Shown here piece by piece: positions 47,922 to 56,587 of a stretch of DNA of 64,000 nucleotides. The DNA is from Streptomyces sp. GTDB lineage: Bacteria; Actinomycetota; Actinomycetes; Streptomycetales; Streptomycetaceae. A program made the translations under genes and the position numbers. The notes under the pieces are model-generated. The model did not search any database. It saw nothing but the letters and a program-made list of their open reading frames with translations, and was not told the DNA's origin. The DNA lies in NCBI RefSeq assembly GCF_019510245.1, contig NZ_JAEKKT010000125.1, positions 62,001-126,000 of the forward strand, written 5' to 3'. Position 1 is the stretch's first letter; the number at the start of each line of letters is the position of its first letter.

Positions 47922-48737
47922 GTGCGCAAGATAGTGCACCGCCATCTGGGCAAGGTGGTGGCCGGTGCGGGACTGGCGGTGGCGGGGACCGCCGTGATGG
48001 TCGGGATCACCCTGCCGGGCACGGCAGGGGCGAACGAGTCGGGAGGGAGCGACGGGAACGGCGCGGTCACCGCGCAGCAGGCCGGCCAGGGACAGGACGC
48101 GGTCAAGCCGGGCGTGGTGGAACAGGCGCCGGCCGAGGGGAAGAACGGCACCGGCAGCGACCCGCTGACCGACGACGAGACCAGGCGTGTCGAACAACTC
48201 GCGCTGACCAAGCAGATGTTCAGCGCCGGGGAGAACGTCGAGGGCCGGCGCGGCCCGGAGCGGCTCAGCGTCGATCTCGCCGAGCCGGACGCGAACGAAC
48301 TGGACAGCTCGAACGCGCCCCGCCGCGCGGACGTGACGTTCTACGACTACCGGGACGACACCCTGGTCACCCGGACCGTCAACCTCGACACCGGCAAGGT
48401 CGAGCAGACCACCAGCCGTACCGGCGTCCAGCCGCCGCTCAGCCACGACGAGAACGTCGAGGCGCTCAAGCTGCTCGTCGCCGACCCGCTGGGCGCCGGC
48501 CTGAAGGCGGACTACAAGGACGCCACCGGCACCGCGCTGACCGACCCGGAACAGCAGCTGCTGCTCAACAGCGCGGTCTACCGCGCCACTCCGGGGGCCC
48601 AGCCGGCCGCGCTCGACGCGTGCGGCGAACACCGCTGTGTGCGGCTCTTCCCGAAGGTCAAGAACGGGCCGTGGATCGACGCCAGGTCGCTCATCGTCGA
48701 CCTGAGCGCGCGCAAGGTCGTGAAGCTCGGACGCTGA
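47922..48737 (+). CDS. Secreted protein of unknown function, paired with an amine oxidase
   Basis: A 271-residue exported protein. An N-terminal signal (VVAGAGLAVAGTAVMVGITL, cleavage near AGA at about 37) precedes a disordered Gly/Gln/Ala linker and a domain from about 80 to 271. That domain contains DVTFYDYRDDTLVTRTVNLD and ADPLGAGLKADYKDATG, and a CGEHRCVRLFP cysteine pair. The wording VDLAEPD, YDYRDDT, VNLDTGKV resembles the small N-domain that precedes the catalytic domain of copper amine oxidases. Together with the amine oxidase gene 58 bases downstream, it may be that enzyme's detached accessory domain. That is inference. GTG at 47922 follows GGGGGA. Confidence 0.8.
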   Translation: MRKIVHRHLGKVVAGAGLAVAGTAVMVGITLPGTAGANESGGSDGNGAVTAQQAGQGQDAVKPGVVEQAPAEGKNGTGSDPLTDDETRRVEQLALTKQMFSAGENVEGRRGPERLSVDLAEPDANELDSSNAPRRADVTFYDYRDDTLVTRTVNLDTGKVEQTTSRTGVQPPLSHDENVEALKLLVADPLGAGLKADYKDATGTALTDPEQQLLLNSAVYRATPGAQPAALDACGEHRCVRLFPKVKNGPWIDARSLIVDLSARKVVKLGR

Positions 48738-48795
48738 GCCGGCTCCGCCGTTCACCTTTCCACCCTGCATCTCCCGTACCAGGAGTCACTTCGTC

Positions 48796-50136
48796 ATGCA
48801 CGTGAACCTGCGCGCGAGCACGCGCGCGCCCAGAGTCCGCCATGCCCGCAGGACGGCCGCCGTGGGCCTGTCCGCGGTCGCGCTGGCCGCCGGCGCCACC
48901 ACCGCGGCCGGACCCGCCGTCGCCCAGCCGAAGCGGGCCGCCGCGGCCGCCGCCGACTGCTCCGCGGCCTACCGCATCGAGCAGAAGCTCTCCACCGGCA
49001 CCACCTGGCGGATGTGCTGGCGCTACGACAGCAAGGCCGGGCTGGTCCTGGAGCACATCTCCTACCAGCCCAAGGGCGAGGCCGCCCCCATCAAGGTGCT
49101 CTCCAGCGCCCGCCTCGCCCAGATCGACGTCCCCTACGACGACGGCAGCGTCGAGTACGACGACCTGACCGGCTTCGGCTTCGCCCAGGGCCTGGTGCCG
49201 CTCGCCTCGGCCGAGTGCCCCGGCGGCACCATCAAGACCGTCAAGGTCCCCGAGGCCTGGGACCCGGCCCACCCCGACGTCAACGGCCTGTGCACGACCA
49301 CACGTTCGCGCGGCCACGCGTACCGGATGCAGGCCGACACCGGCAACCGGGTGTACCAGCAACAGGGCAAGGACCTGCTGATCTACACCGTCAACAAGGT
49401 CGGCTGGTACGAGTACATGACCGAGTGGCGGTTCCAGGACGACGGCACGATCAACATGAACGTCGGCGCCACCGGCAGCCTCTCGCCCGGTGACTACGAC
49501 GCCGGGGACGGCCGTGGCTGGCCGATCGGCAAGGGCGCCCACGCCTATGCCACCAGCCACAGCCACAACGTGTTCTGGAAGCTGGACTTCGACCTCGACG
49601 GCTCCTCCAAGAGCCGTATCGAGCAGTACGACTCGGCGGTCAGCGCACCCACGCACGGCCAGGAAGCGCCCACCAACAAGACCACCCGCACCGACGTCAC
49701 CAAGGAACTCGCCGGTGACGCCAAGAACATGCGCTGGTGGCGGGTGGTCAGCACGGCCGGCAAGAACAAGGACGGGCACGCACGGTCGTACGAGATCGTC
49801 CAGGGCGCCAGCAACAAGTACCCGGGCCACGCGTTCTCCTCGCACGACGTCTACTTCACCCAGTACGACAAGTGCGAGCAGTTCGCCAGCAACAACCCGG
49901 GCTGCGCGACCGGTCACCCCAAGACGGTCGACAAGTTCGTCAACGGGCAGACCCTCACCAACCCCGTGGTCTGGGTGAACGTCGGCTTCCACCACATCGC
50001 GCGCGACGAGGACCAGCAGCCGATGCCGGTCCACTGGCAGGGCTTCTCCATCGCCCCGCGGGACGTCACCGCTATGAACCCGCTCACGCCGGCCGCGCTC
50101 GCTGATCAGAACGGGCAGCCCGGAAACGGTAGTTGA
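48796..50136 (+). CDS. Secreted copper amine oxidase, catalytic domain only
   Basis: A 446-residue exported enzyme that corresponds to the C-terminal catalytic domain of copper amine oxidases. The signal peptide has basic N-terminal arginines. Likely copper ligands are H255 and H257 (HSHNVFWKLDFDLDG) and a histidine in GFHHIARDED (399/400). The topaquinone precursor is Y205 in VGWYEYMTEW, where the usual N-Y-(D/E) is changed to W-Y-E. A candidate catalytic base is D122 or D123. Conserved MPVHWQGFSIAPRDVT follows. Because the residue before the cofactor tyrosine is altered, cofactor formation or orientation may differ. The N-terminal domains of full-length enzymes are absent. Likely in an operon with the upstream secreted protein. 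Confidence 0.85.
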   Translation: MHVNLRASTRAPRVRHARRTAAVGLSAVALAAGATTAAGPAVAQPKRAAAAAADCSAAYRIEQKLSTGTTWRMCWRYDSKAGLVLEHISYQPKGEAAPIKVLSSARLAQIDVPYDDGSVEYDDLTGFGFAQGLVPLASAECPGGTIKTVKVPEAWDPAHPDVNGLCTTTRSRGHAYRMQADTGNRVYQQQGKDLLIYTVNKVGWYEYMTEWRFQDDGTINMNVGATGSLSPGDYDAGDGRGWPIGKGAHAYATSHSHNVFWKLDFDLDGSSKSRIEQYDSAVSAPTHGQEAPTNKTTRTDVTKELAGDAKNMRWWRVVSTAGKNKDGHARSYEIVQGASNKYPGHAFSSHDVYFTQYDKCEQFASNNPGCATGHPKTVDKFVNGQTLTNPVVWVNVGFHHIARDEDQQPMPVHWQGFSIAPRDVTAMNPLTPAALADQNGQPGNGS

Positions 50137-50238
50137 GAAACGACCTGTCCATCCGGCTGCACCGCCGACCACTCCCGGAGTACCCTTCCTTGATCGTTGG
50201 CACAGGGAGAGCTCGGGGGAGCGGAAGGCGGTGCACGG

Positions 50239-51480
50239 GTGGGCTCGGGAGGCCTGGAGCTGCCCCCTGGTGACGAGGGTCACGAGGGGAACTCCACAGA
50301 CGTCCCGCCCGGCGCGGTGTCCCTGGCCCGGCTGATGGACGCCACGGGTTCCATCGGGCCGGAGCTGGAGTGGGACGCCGACGCCTGGCTGGAGGTGCGT
50401 ACGCGCGCCCAGCGGGCCGGCCGGGCCTACATCTGGCTGAACCTCGTCGAACAGCGGATGCGCGCCGTCGTGGCCGCCGTGCTGCGGCCCATCTACGAAC
50501 CCGTCCACGGCGACGAGTGGGTGGTCGCCGCGGCCGGTCCGGCCGGCCAGGAGTGGGTCCAGCGGGCCGTCGCGGTCCGCGAGGTCAGCCGCCGCAAGGG
50601 CTACCTGCTCGACCCCGCCGACGACAACGTGCTCAGCTTCCTCACCCTGCCCCAGCTGCGCGAGCTGATGGTGCAGCACTGGCCCTGCTTCGAGCCGTAC
50701 TTCGACGAGCGCCGGGACGTCGAACTCGCCCTGGACGAGCTGGAGGTGACCCGCAACGTCGTCTCCCGCAACCGGGCGCTGTCCGGCGCCGTCCTGGACC
50801 AGGCCGAACGCGCCTCCGCCCGGCTCCTGGAGATGCTCGGCGCGGGCGGCGACGTGCCGTCCGCGCGCCGGCTGCCGGTGGACGCGGTGGAGGACCTCGT
50901 CGGCGACCGCTACGCGGACGTCGTCGCCGTCCACCCCGACCGGGTCCGCCTCATGCGCCAGTTCCCGGCCGAGGACCTGTTCGGCGGCGCCCGCCGCCTG
51001 GACGCCATCGGCATCGGCCTCAACCTGCTCGTGCAGAACTTCTCCGGCCGCCGCCTGGTCCGCCTCGCCGAGACCGGCTGCCGGGTCCGCCTCCTCTTCC
51101 TCAACCCCGCCTCCAGCGCGGTCAAGCGCCGCGAACGCGAACTCGGGATGAAACGGGGCGAACTGGCCCGCTCGGTCGAGATGAACATCCTGCACATGCG
51201 CCGGGTCCGCTCCCGGCTGCGCGACCCGGGCGCCTTCGAGATCCAGGTGTACGACGACACCCCCCGCTTCTCCGCGTACCTGGTGGACGGCGACGGTGCC
51301 GACGGCGTCGGGATCATCCAGTCCTACCTGCGCGGGGCGCGCGGGATGGAGTCGCCGGTGCTGGTGCTCCGCAACAGCGGCAAGGTGGTCAAGTCGGACG
51401 ACGTCGTGGAAACAGGACTCTTCCCGACGTACCGCGAGGAGTTCGAGACGGCTTGGGCGGATTCGCGCCCGGTGTCCTGA
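50239..51480 (+). CDS. SAV2148-family HEPN-domain protein
   Basis: Cytoplasmic protein of 413 residues that I recognise as the actinobacterial SAV2148 family with a HEPN-like helical domain (about 50-220: WLNLVEQRMRAVVAAVL, VEDLV). The C-terminal half (about 260-413) is an alpha/beta domain with TGCRVRLLFLNP and QVYDDTPRFSAYLVDG, reminiscent of phospholipase-D-like effector-associated domains. I cannot find the RxxxxxH RNase motif, so catalytic activity is uncertain. GTG at 50239 is chosen because GGAAGG lies 8 bases upstream; TTG at 50197 would add a low-complexity stretch. The exonuclease gene is 115 bases downstream. Confidence 0.75.
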   Translation: MGSGGLELPPGDEGHEGNSTDVPPGAVSLARLMDATGSIGPELEWDADAWLEVRTRAQRAGRAYIWLNLVEQRMRAVVAAVLRPIYEPVHGDEWVVAAAGPAGQEWVQRAVAVREVSRRKGYLLDPADDNVLSFLTLPQLRELMVQHWPCFEPYFDERRDVELALDELEVTRNVVSRNRALSGAVLDQAERASARLLEMLGAGGDVPSARRLPVDAVEDLVGDRYADVVAVHPDRVRLMRQFPAEDLFGGARRLDAIGIGLNLLVQNFSGRRLVRLAETGCRVRLLFLNPASSAVKRRERELGMKRGELARSVEMNILHMRRVRSRLRDPGAFEIQVYDDTPRFSAYLVDGDGADGVGIIQSYLRGARGMESPVLVLRNSGKVVKSDDVVETGLFPTYREEFETAWADSRPVS

Positions 51481-51595
51481 CGCGCGTGCACGCACCGGAC
51501 GGGCCGACAAGCGGAACGCGGTCGTCTGATTGTCAGTGGTGCATGCGAGGGTGGAGACCACTGGGGGAAAGCACCACCAAGAAGGGGGGCCGCCC

Positions 51596-52315
51596 ATGGG
51601 CTGGCACCAGGAGCTCCTGATCGGCTTCGACCTGGAGACGACGGGTACGGATCCGCGCGAGGCACGGATCGTCACGGGGGCCGTGATCGAGGTCAGGGCC
51701 GGGCAGGAACTGGGCCGCCGCGAGTGGCTGGCGGATCCGGGCGTGGAGATCCCGGCCGACGCGGTGGCGGTGCACGGCATCAGCAACGAACGGGCGGCGG
51801 CGGAGGGCAGCCCCGCCGACCAGGTCGCCGACGCCCTCGCCGACGTCCTCACCGGCTACTGGAAGACCGGCGTCCCGGTCGTCGCCTACAACGCGACCTT
51901 CGACCTCACCCTGCTCTCCGCGGAGCTGCGCCGGCACGGACTCCCGTCGCTCTCCGACCGCCTCGGCGGCCTCGACCCGGCGCCGGTCGTCGATCCGTAC
52001 ACCATCGACCGCTGGGTCGACCGCTACCGCCGCGGCAAGCGGAACCTGGAGGCGGTCTGCGCCGAGTACGGCATCACCCTCGCCGCGGCCCACAACGCCT
52101 CGGCCGACGCCCTCGCCGCGGCGCGCCTGGCCGGTGCGATAGCCGAGCGCCACCCGAAGATCGCGGCGCTGGGTCCGGCGGAGCTGCACCGGCGCCAGGT
52201 GGAGTGGTACGCGGAGTGGGCGGCGGACTTCCAGCAGTTCTTGCGGCGCAAGGGAGAGGCCGACGCGGTGGTGGACGGGGCGTGGCCGTTGCGGGAGCTT
52301 GTCGACGCCGTCTGA
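51596..52315 (+). CDS. DnaQ-type DEDDh 3'-5' exonuclease
   Basis: Exonuclease-domain protein of 239 residues. Catalytic residues are visible as FDLETTG (D, E), NATFDLTLL (D) and HNASADALAAARL (H, D). It resembles stand-alone proofreading-like exonucleases of actinobacteria rather than the polymerase III epsilon subunit, which has partner-binding tails. The C-terminal 60 residues are helical and Trp/Glu-rich (WYAEWAADFQQFLRRKGE). ATG at 51596 has AAGGGGGG 7 bases upstream. A dispersed repeat terminator follows. Confidence 0.92.
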   Translation: MGWHQELLIGFDLETTGTDPREARIVTGAVIEVRAGQELGRREWLADPGVEIPADAVAVHGISNERAAAEGSPADQVADALADVLTGYWKTGVPVVAYNATFDLTLLSAELRRHGLPSLSDRLGGLDPAPVVDPYTIDRWVDRYRRGKRNLEAVCAEYGITLAAAHNASADALAAARLAGAIAERHPKIAALGPAELHRRQVEWYAEWAADFQQFLRRKGEADAVVDGAWPLRELVDAV

Positions 52316-52366
52316 GTGCTGGGCCGGTCAGGTGGTTCGTTTGCCGCAGGCCGGTGGGGACTGGTC

Positions 52367-52401
52367 GCGCAGTTCCTCCCCCAGCGCCCCGTCGGGGCGC
52401 T
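52367..52401. repeat. Dispersed 3'-end repeat and terminator
   Basis: GGTCGCGCAGTTCCTC core followed by an AGCGCCCC/GGGGCGCT hairpin (52383-52390 and 52394-52401). It lacks the nested repeat. Lies between the convergent exonuclease and APH genes. Confidence 0.85.
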
Positions 52402-52417
52402 CCTCAGCGGCCGCTCC

Positions 52418-53281
52418 TCAGAAGGGGTACCACCGCACCGACTCGTCGCCCTCCCGTAGTGACGCCACCCGGCGTTCGAACTCGGCCAGGGCCTTGGGGT
52501 TGCTCGGGGCGTGCTGGGCGACCCATGCGCAGCTGGCCGTCTCCCGGGCGCCGCGCAGTACGCCGCACCCCTCCCACTCCCGTACGTCCCATCCGTAGGC
52601 CTCGGTGAACGAGTCGTACGCCTCGGCGGGCAGCCCGTAACGGTCCCGGGACAGTGCCATCACCACCAGGTCGTGCTCGCGCAGGTCCGAGGAGAAGGTC
52701 TCCAGGTCGACCAGGACCGGGCCGTCCGGGCCGACGTGCACATTGCGGGGCAGCGCGTCCCCGTGGATCGGCCCCGGCGGCAGACGCGGCGTCAGCGCGA
52801 GCGCGGCCGACGCGAAGCCGTCCCGGCGCTCGCGCAGATACGCCGCGTCGGCGGGGGCGATCGCGTCGCCGGCCAGCCGCAGCCAGCGCTCCACCCCGCC
52901 CAGCAGCTCGCGGGGCGGCAACGCGAAGGCAGGAGAGGGCAGTGCGTGCACGATCCGCAGCAGTTCGGCCAGATCCCGCGGCTCGGCCGGCCGCACCGGA
53001 TCCGGCAGCCGGTGCCACACCGTCACCGGGTGGCCCTCGACGAGCAGCGCGTTCGGCTCGGCGGCCCGTACGGCCGGCACGTCCGCCGCCGCCAGCCATC
53101 CGGCGATCTCCAGCTCCCGGCGGGCCCGGCCGAGGAGTTCGGCGTCCCGGCCGACCTTCACCACCAGGTCCCCCGCGGCGAACACCGCGTTCTCGCCGAG
53201 CGCGAGCAGCGGGGCGCCGGCCGCCGCACCGGGCAGCACACCCGCCGCCGCCAGTACGTCCCGCGCCCTTGCCTCGTCCAT
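52418..53281 (-). CDS. Aminoglycoside phosphotransferase (APH) fold protein
   Basis: Kinase-like protein of 287 residues. The phosphate-binding region is LGENAVFAAGDLVVKVGR, with the ATP-binding lysine in VVKV. The catalytic loop is IHGDALPRNVHV, and the metal aspartate is in VLVDLETFSSDLREHDL, where a Glu follows the usual 'D.E' pattern. It is not closely similar to the APH protein at 36 kb. ATG at 53281 is preceded by GGAGGCGG. The substrate is unknown. It is divergent from the sugar ABC transporter with a 191-base gap. Confidence 0.87.
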   Translation of the reverse strand: MDEARARDVLAAAGVLPGAAAGAPLLALGENAVFAAGDLVVKVGRDAELLGRARRELEIAGWLAAADVPAVRAAEPNALLVEGHPVTVWHRLPDPVRPAEPRDLAELLRIVHALPSPAFALPPRELLGGVERWLRLAGDAIAPADAAYLRERRDGFASAALALTPRLPPGPIHGDALPRNVHVGPDGPVLVDLETFSSDLREHDLVVMALSRDRYGLPAEAYDSFTEAYGWDVREWEGCGVLRGARETASCAWVAQHAPSNPKALAEFERRVASLREGDESVRWYPF

Positions 53282-53472
53282 GGTCCGCCTCCGTGTCCGT
53301 GCGCGAAGCCCGCGCACCCGTGGCTGTGCGGGTGCACACGGCGTCGTCTTCTCGCCATCCGCCGGTCAGTCTCGCATCCACGGAGGTCGGACGGTGTGCG
53401 CGATGCCTTGACGAGACAACCCGCCTTCACGACCATGTCCAGGCCCGACCGGGCCGCGCAAAGGGGGACGAC

Positions 53473-54393
53473 GTGGCAGTGGTGACCGACGCGGCGAGTA
53501 CGAGGCGGCCGGCCGCCGCACGTGTCACCGACCGCGGCGCCTGGTTCCTGGTCCTGCCCGCCCTGATCCCGATCCTCGTACTGAGCGTCGGCCCGCTGCT
53601 CTACGGGATCCTGCTGGCCTTCACCGACGCCCAGTCGGGCCGGACCGCGGCGACGCGGTGGATCGGCGGTCTCAACTTCCGGGACCTCGTGCACGACACG
53701 CTCTTCTGGGAGTCGTTCCGGATCGGCCTGGTCTGGGCCGTCGGCGTGACCGTGCCCCAGTTCCTGCTCGCCCTCGGCCTCGCCCTCCTCCTCGACCAGG
53801 AGTTACGGCTGCGCTGGCTGGCCCGCGCCCTCGCCATCGTCCCGTGGGCGATGCCCGAGGTCGTCGTCGGCATCATCTGGCGGCTCGTCTACAACCCGGA
53901 CGCCGGCGTCCTCAACGAGACCCTGCACGACCTCGGCCTCGGTGCCGGCCGGGACTGGCTGAGCGGCCTCGCCACCGCCCTGCCCGCCGTGATCGTCGTC
54001 GGCGTGTGGGCCGGGATGCCGCAGACCACCGTCGCCCTGCTGGCCGGACTCCAGAACACCCCGCACGAACTGCACGAGGCGGCGGCCGTGGACGGCGCCG
54101 GCGCCTGGCGCCGTTTCCGCGCGGTCACCTGGCCCGCCCTGAGACCCGTCGCCCTGGCCGTCACCGCACTCAACCTGATCTGGAACTTCAACTCCTTCGC
54201 CCTGGTCTACGTCCTGACCAGCGGCGGGCCCGGCGGCAAGACCCGGCTGCCGATGCTCTTCGCCTACGAAGAGGCCTTCCGCTACGGCCAGTTCGGGTAC
54301 GCGGCGGCGATGGGCTGTGTGATGGTCGCGGTGATCGCGGTGCTCCTGGCCGTCTTCCTGACGGGTCGGCTGCGGGGAGGCGAGGACGCGTGA
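53473..54393 (+). CDS. Sugar ABC transporter permease (MalF-like)
   Basis: Inner-membrane permease of 306 residues with six transmembrane helices, of the carbohydrate-uptake type 1 family. The EAA loop is ELHEAAAVDGAGAWRRFRAVTWPAL (given in outline). The N-terminal helix is ALIPILVLSVGPLLYG. GTG at 53473 follows GGGGGA with 5 bases between. It overlaps the next gene by four bases and forms an operon with the second permease and the binding lipoprotein. No ATPase gene is present, so it probably shares the multipurpose MsiK ATPase, as is usual in Streptomyces. No LacI or other regulator is adjacent. Confidence 0.93.
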   Translation: MAVVTDAASTRRPAAARVTDRGAWFLVLPALIPILVLSVGPLLYGILLAFTDAQSGRTAATRWIGGLNFRDLVHDTLFWESFRIGLVWAVGVTVPQFLLALGLALLLDQELRLRWLARALAIVPWAMPEVVVGIIWRLVYNPDAGVLNETLHDLGLGAGRDWLSGLATALPAVIVVGVWAGMPQTTVALLAGLQNTPHELHEAAAVDGAGAWRRFRAVTWPALRPVALAVTALNLIWNFNSFALVYVLTSGGPGGKTRLPMLFAYEEAFRYGQFGYAAAMGCVMVAVIAVLLAVFLTGRLRGGEDA

Positions 54394-55223
54394 GGACCCG
54401 GACCGCGGCCCGAGCCGGCCAGTACGCGGCCCTGCTGGCCTACCTCGTCTTCCTGGCCTTCCCGCTGCTGTGGCTGCTCTCCACCGCCTTCAAGTCCCCG
54501 CAGGAGCTCGGCAGTCTGCACCCCACCTGGATCCCCCGGCACCCCACCCTCGCCAACTTCCGCCAGGCCTTCGACGAACAGCCGCTGCTCCGCGCCGGTC
54601 TCAACTCCCTGCTCGCCGCGCTCGGCGCCGCGCTGATCGCCGTCCTCCTCGCCACCCCGACGGCGTACGTCATGGCCCGACGCCGTACTGCGCTGTCCCG
54701 GGCGGCCACCGGATGGGTGGTGGTCAGCCAGGCGTTCCCCTTCGTCCTCGTGATCATCCCGCTGTTCCTGGTGCTGAAGAACCTGCGGCTGATCGACTCC
54801 CTGGCCGGGCTGGTGATGGTGTACGTGGTGTGGGCGCTGCCGTTCGCGCTCTGGATGCTCGTCGGATACGTCCGCGCGGTGCCCGTCGAACTGGAGGAGG
54901 CGGCGGCCGTCGACGGGGCCGGGCGGCTGCGGACGCTGGTGTCGGTGACGGCGCCCCTGCTGATGCCCGGGATCGTGGCGACCGGACTGTTCGCCTTCGT
55001 CACCGCGTGGAACGAGTTCTTCTTCGCGCTGGTGCTGCTGAAGACACCGGAGAAACAGACGCTGCCGGTCGTCCTCACCCGCTTCATCGGCGCGGAGGGC
55101 GTCGCCGACCTGGGCCCGCTGGCGGCGGCCGCCTTCCTCGCCACCCTGCCCTCGCTGGTCGTCTTCGCGCTCGTCCAGCGGCGGATCACGGGCGGAATGC
55201 TCGCGGGGGCGGTGAAGAGCTGA
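54390..55223 (+). CDS. Sugar ABC transporter permease (MalG-like)
   Basis: Second permease, 277 residues and six transmembrane helices. The EAA loop is ELEEAAAVDGAGRLRTL, followed by SVTAPLLMPGIVATG, and the MalG-type C terminus includes WNEFFFALVLL. The GTG start overlaps the upstream stop (GTGA), and its own stop shares an A with the ATG of the binding protein gene (TGATG). These overlaps indicate tight translational coupling of all three genes. Confidence 0.93.
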   Translation: MRTRTAARAGQYAALLAYLVFLAFPLLWLLSTAFKSPQELGSLHPTWIPRHPTLANFRQAFDEQPLLRAGLNSLLAALGAALIAVLLATPTAYVMARRRTALSRAATGWVVVSQAFPFVLVIIPLFLVLKNLRLIDSLAGLVMVYVVWALPFALWMLVGYVRAVPVELEEAAAVDGAGRLRTLVSVTAPLLMPGIVATGLFAFVTAWNEFFFALVLLKTPEKQTLPVVLTRFIGAEGVADLGPLAAAAFLATLPSLVVFALVQRRITGGMLAGAVKS

Positions 55224-56500
55224 TGCGCACCAGGCTCACCACGGCAGTCGCCGTACTGCTCCTGCTCCTCGCGGGCTGCACCTCCTCACCCCGCACCGGC
55301 GGCCCGATCACGCTGCGGTTCCAGTCCCTGGCCTGGCAGAACGAGTCGGTCGCCGCCAACAAGGAGCTGGTGAAGGAGTGGAACGCCACGCATCGGGACG
55401 TCAAGGTCGAGTATGTCCAGGGCAGCTGGGACAGCGTGCACGACCAGCTGCTCACCTCCTTCGAGGGCGGTGAGGCCCCGGACATCATCCACGACGCCTC
55501 CGACGACCTCGCCGACTTCGCCTACGGCGGCTACCTCGCCGACCTGACCGGCCTGCTGTCCGCCCGGCTCAGGTCCGGCATACCGCAGCGCAGTTGGCAG
55601 GCGGCGACCTTCGGCAACGGCATCTACGGCGTGCCCTTCCTCCAGGAGCCGCGCGTGCTGATCGCCAACGCGACCTGGCTCAGGAAGGCCGGGGTGCGCA
55701 TACCCACACCCGGGCACCCCTGGACCTGGGCCGAGTTCCGGCGGATCACCGAGCGGCTCAGCGGCGACGGCAGGTACGGCGTCGCCTGGCCGCTCAAGGA
55801 ACCCGTCTCCGCCACGCTCAACCTGTCGCTGTCGGAGGGCGGCCGGCTCTTCCGGCGGGGGACCGACGGCAAGGTGACCGTGCGGTTCGGCGCCGCCGAC
55901 CAGGTCGTGCCGCGCACCATCCACGACCAGGTCGACGTCGACCGCAGCGCGCCCGGCTCCACCCTGGGCAGCGGCGGTTCGGACACCCTGCCGGGCTTCT
56001 TCGCAGGCAAGTACGCGATGGTCCCGCTCGGCTTCTCCTACCGCCAGCAGATCGTCCAGCAGGCACCCAGGGGCTTCGACTGGGAGGTGCTGCCCGCCCC
56101 GGCCGGCGCCGACGGACTCGCCCAGGGTGTCAGCCCGCAGACCCTGTCCGTCGCCGCGGACTGCCCGCACAAGAAGGAGGCGGCCGAGTTCATCGACTTC
56201 CTGCTGCGGCCGGCGAACATGGTCCGGCTCGCCCTCGGCGACTGGATGCTGCCCACCTGCACCCGGGCCCTGGCGTACCGCGCCCTGCACACCGCGAAGT
56301 ACGGCTGGGCCACCGGCACCGCCCTGGCCGAGCACCTCAGCCCGGCCCCCGCCCAGACGGTCCGCGGCTACCCCGAGTGGAAGGACAAGGTGGCCACACC
56401 GGCCCTCCAGGAGTACTACAGCGGCGCCATCGGCCTCGGTGAACTCCGCCACCGCCTGGAGCGGGACGGCAACCTGGTGCTGGCCCGCTACCAGCGGTGA
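55223..56500 (+). CDS. Sugar-binding lipoprotein of the ABC transporter
   Basis: Extracellular solute-binding protein (family 1) of 425 residues. The lipobox is LLLAGC with the lipidated cysteine at about 19. The domain starts ITLRFQSLAWQNESV and includes the family segments VKVEYVQGSWDSVHDQLL, PDIIHDASDDLADFA and GIYGVPFLQEPRVLIAN. In this operon the binding protein comes last, whereas it usually comes first. Trp and acidic residues suggest a sugar ligand, but its identity is unknown. Confidence 0.93.
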   Translation: MRTRLTTAVAVLLLLLAGCTSSPRTGGPITLRFQSLAWQNESVAANKELVKEWNATHRDVKVEYVQGSWDSVHDQLLTSFEGGEAPDIIHDASDDLADFAYGGYLADLTGLLSARLRSGIPQRSWQAATFGNGIYGVPFLQEPRVLIANATWLRKAGVRIPTPGHPWTWAEFRRITERLSGDGRYGVAWPLKEPVSATLNLSLSEGGRLFRRGTDGKVTVRFGAADQVVPRTIHDQVDVDRSAPGSTLGSGGSDTLPGFFAGKYAMVPLGFSYRQQIVQQAPRGFDWEVLPAPAGADGLAQGVSPQTLSVAADCPHKKEAAEFIDFLLRPANMVRLALGDWMLPTCTRALAYRALHTAKYGWATGTALAEHLSPAPAQTVRGYPEWKDKVATPALQEYYSGAIGLGELRHRLERDGNLVLARYQR

Positions 56501-56587
56501 GGTCCACAGGGGACAGGGCCCGTCGGCTCCCCCGGAGACCCACGGACCCTGTGCCTGACGGCGTTGCTGCGCGTGCCGCCGCGCGGC

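Noticed and set aside
48691..51852. A 1053-codon open frame on the minus strand opposite the amine oxidase and HEPN genes
   Set aside because: Shadow frame without recognisable domains. The plus-strand genes have signal peptides, motifs and ribosome sites.
50197..52315. HEPN protein and exonuclease as a toxin-antitoxin or complete defence system
   Set aside because: There is no partner nucleotidyltransferase or antitoxin and no RxxxxxH motif, and the family is widespread in streptomycetes. I kept it only as an observation.
52418..53281. True aminoglycoside-resistance gene
   Set aside because: The fold is that of APH-like kinases, but nothing ties it to antibiotic substrates; the family is broad. 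The same applies to the gene at 36099-37046.
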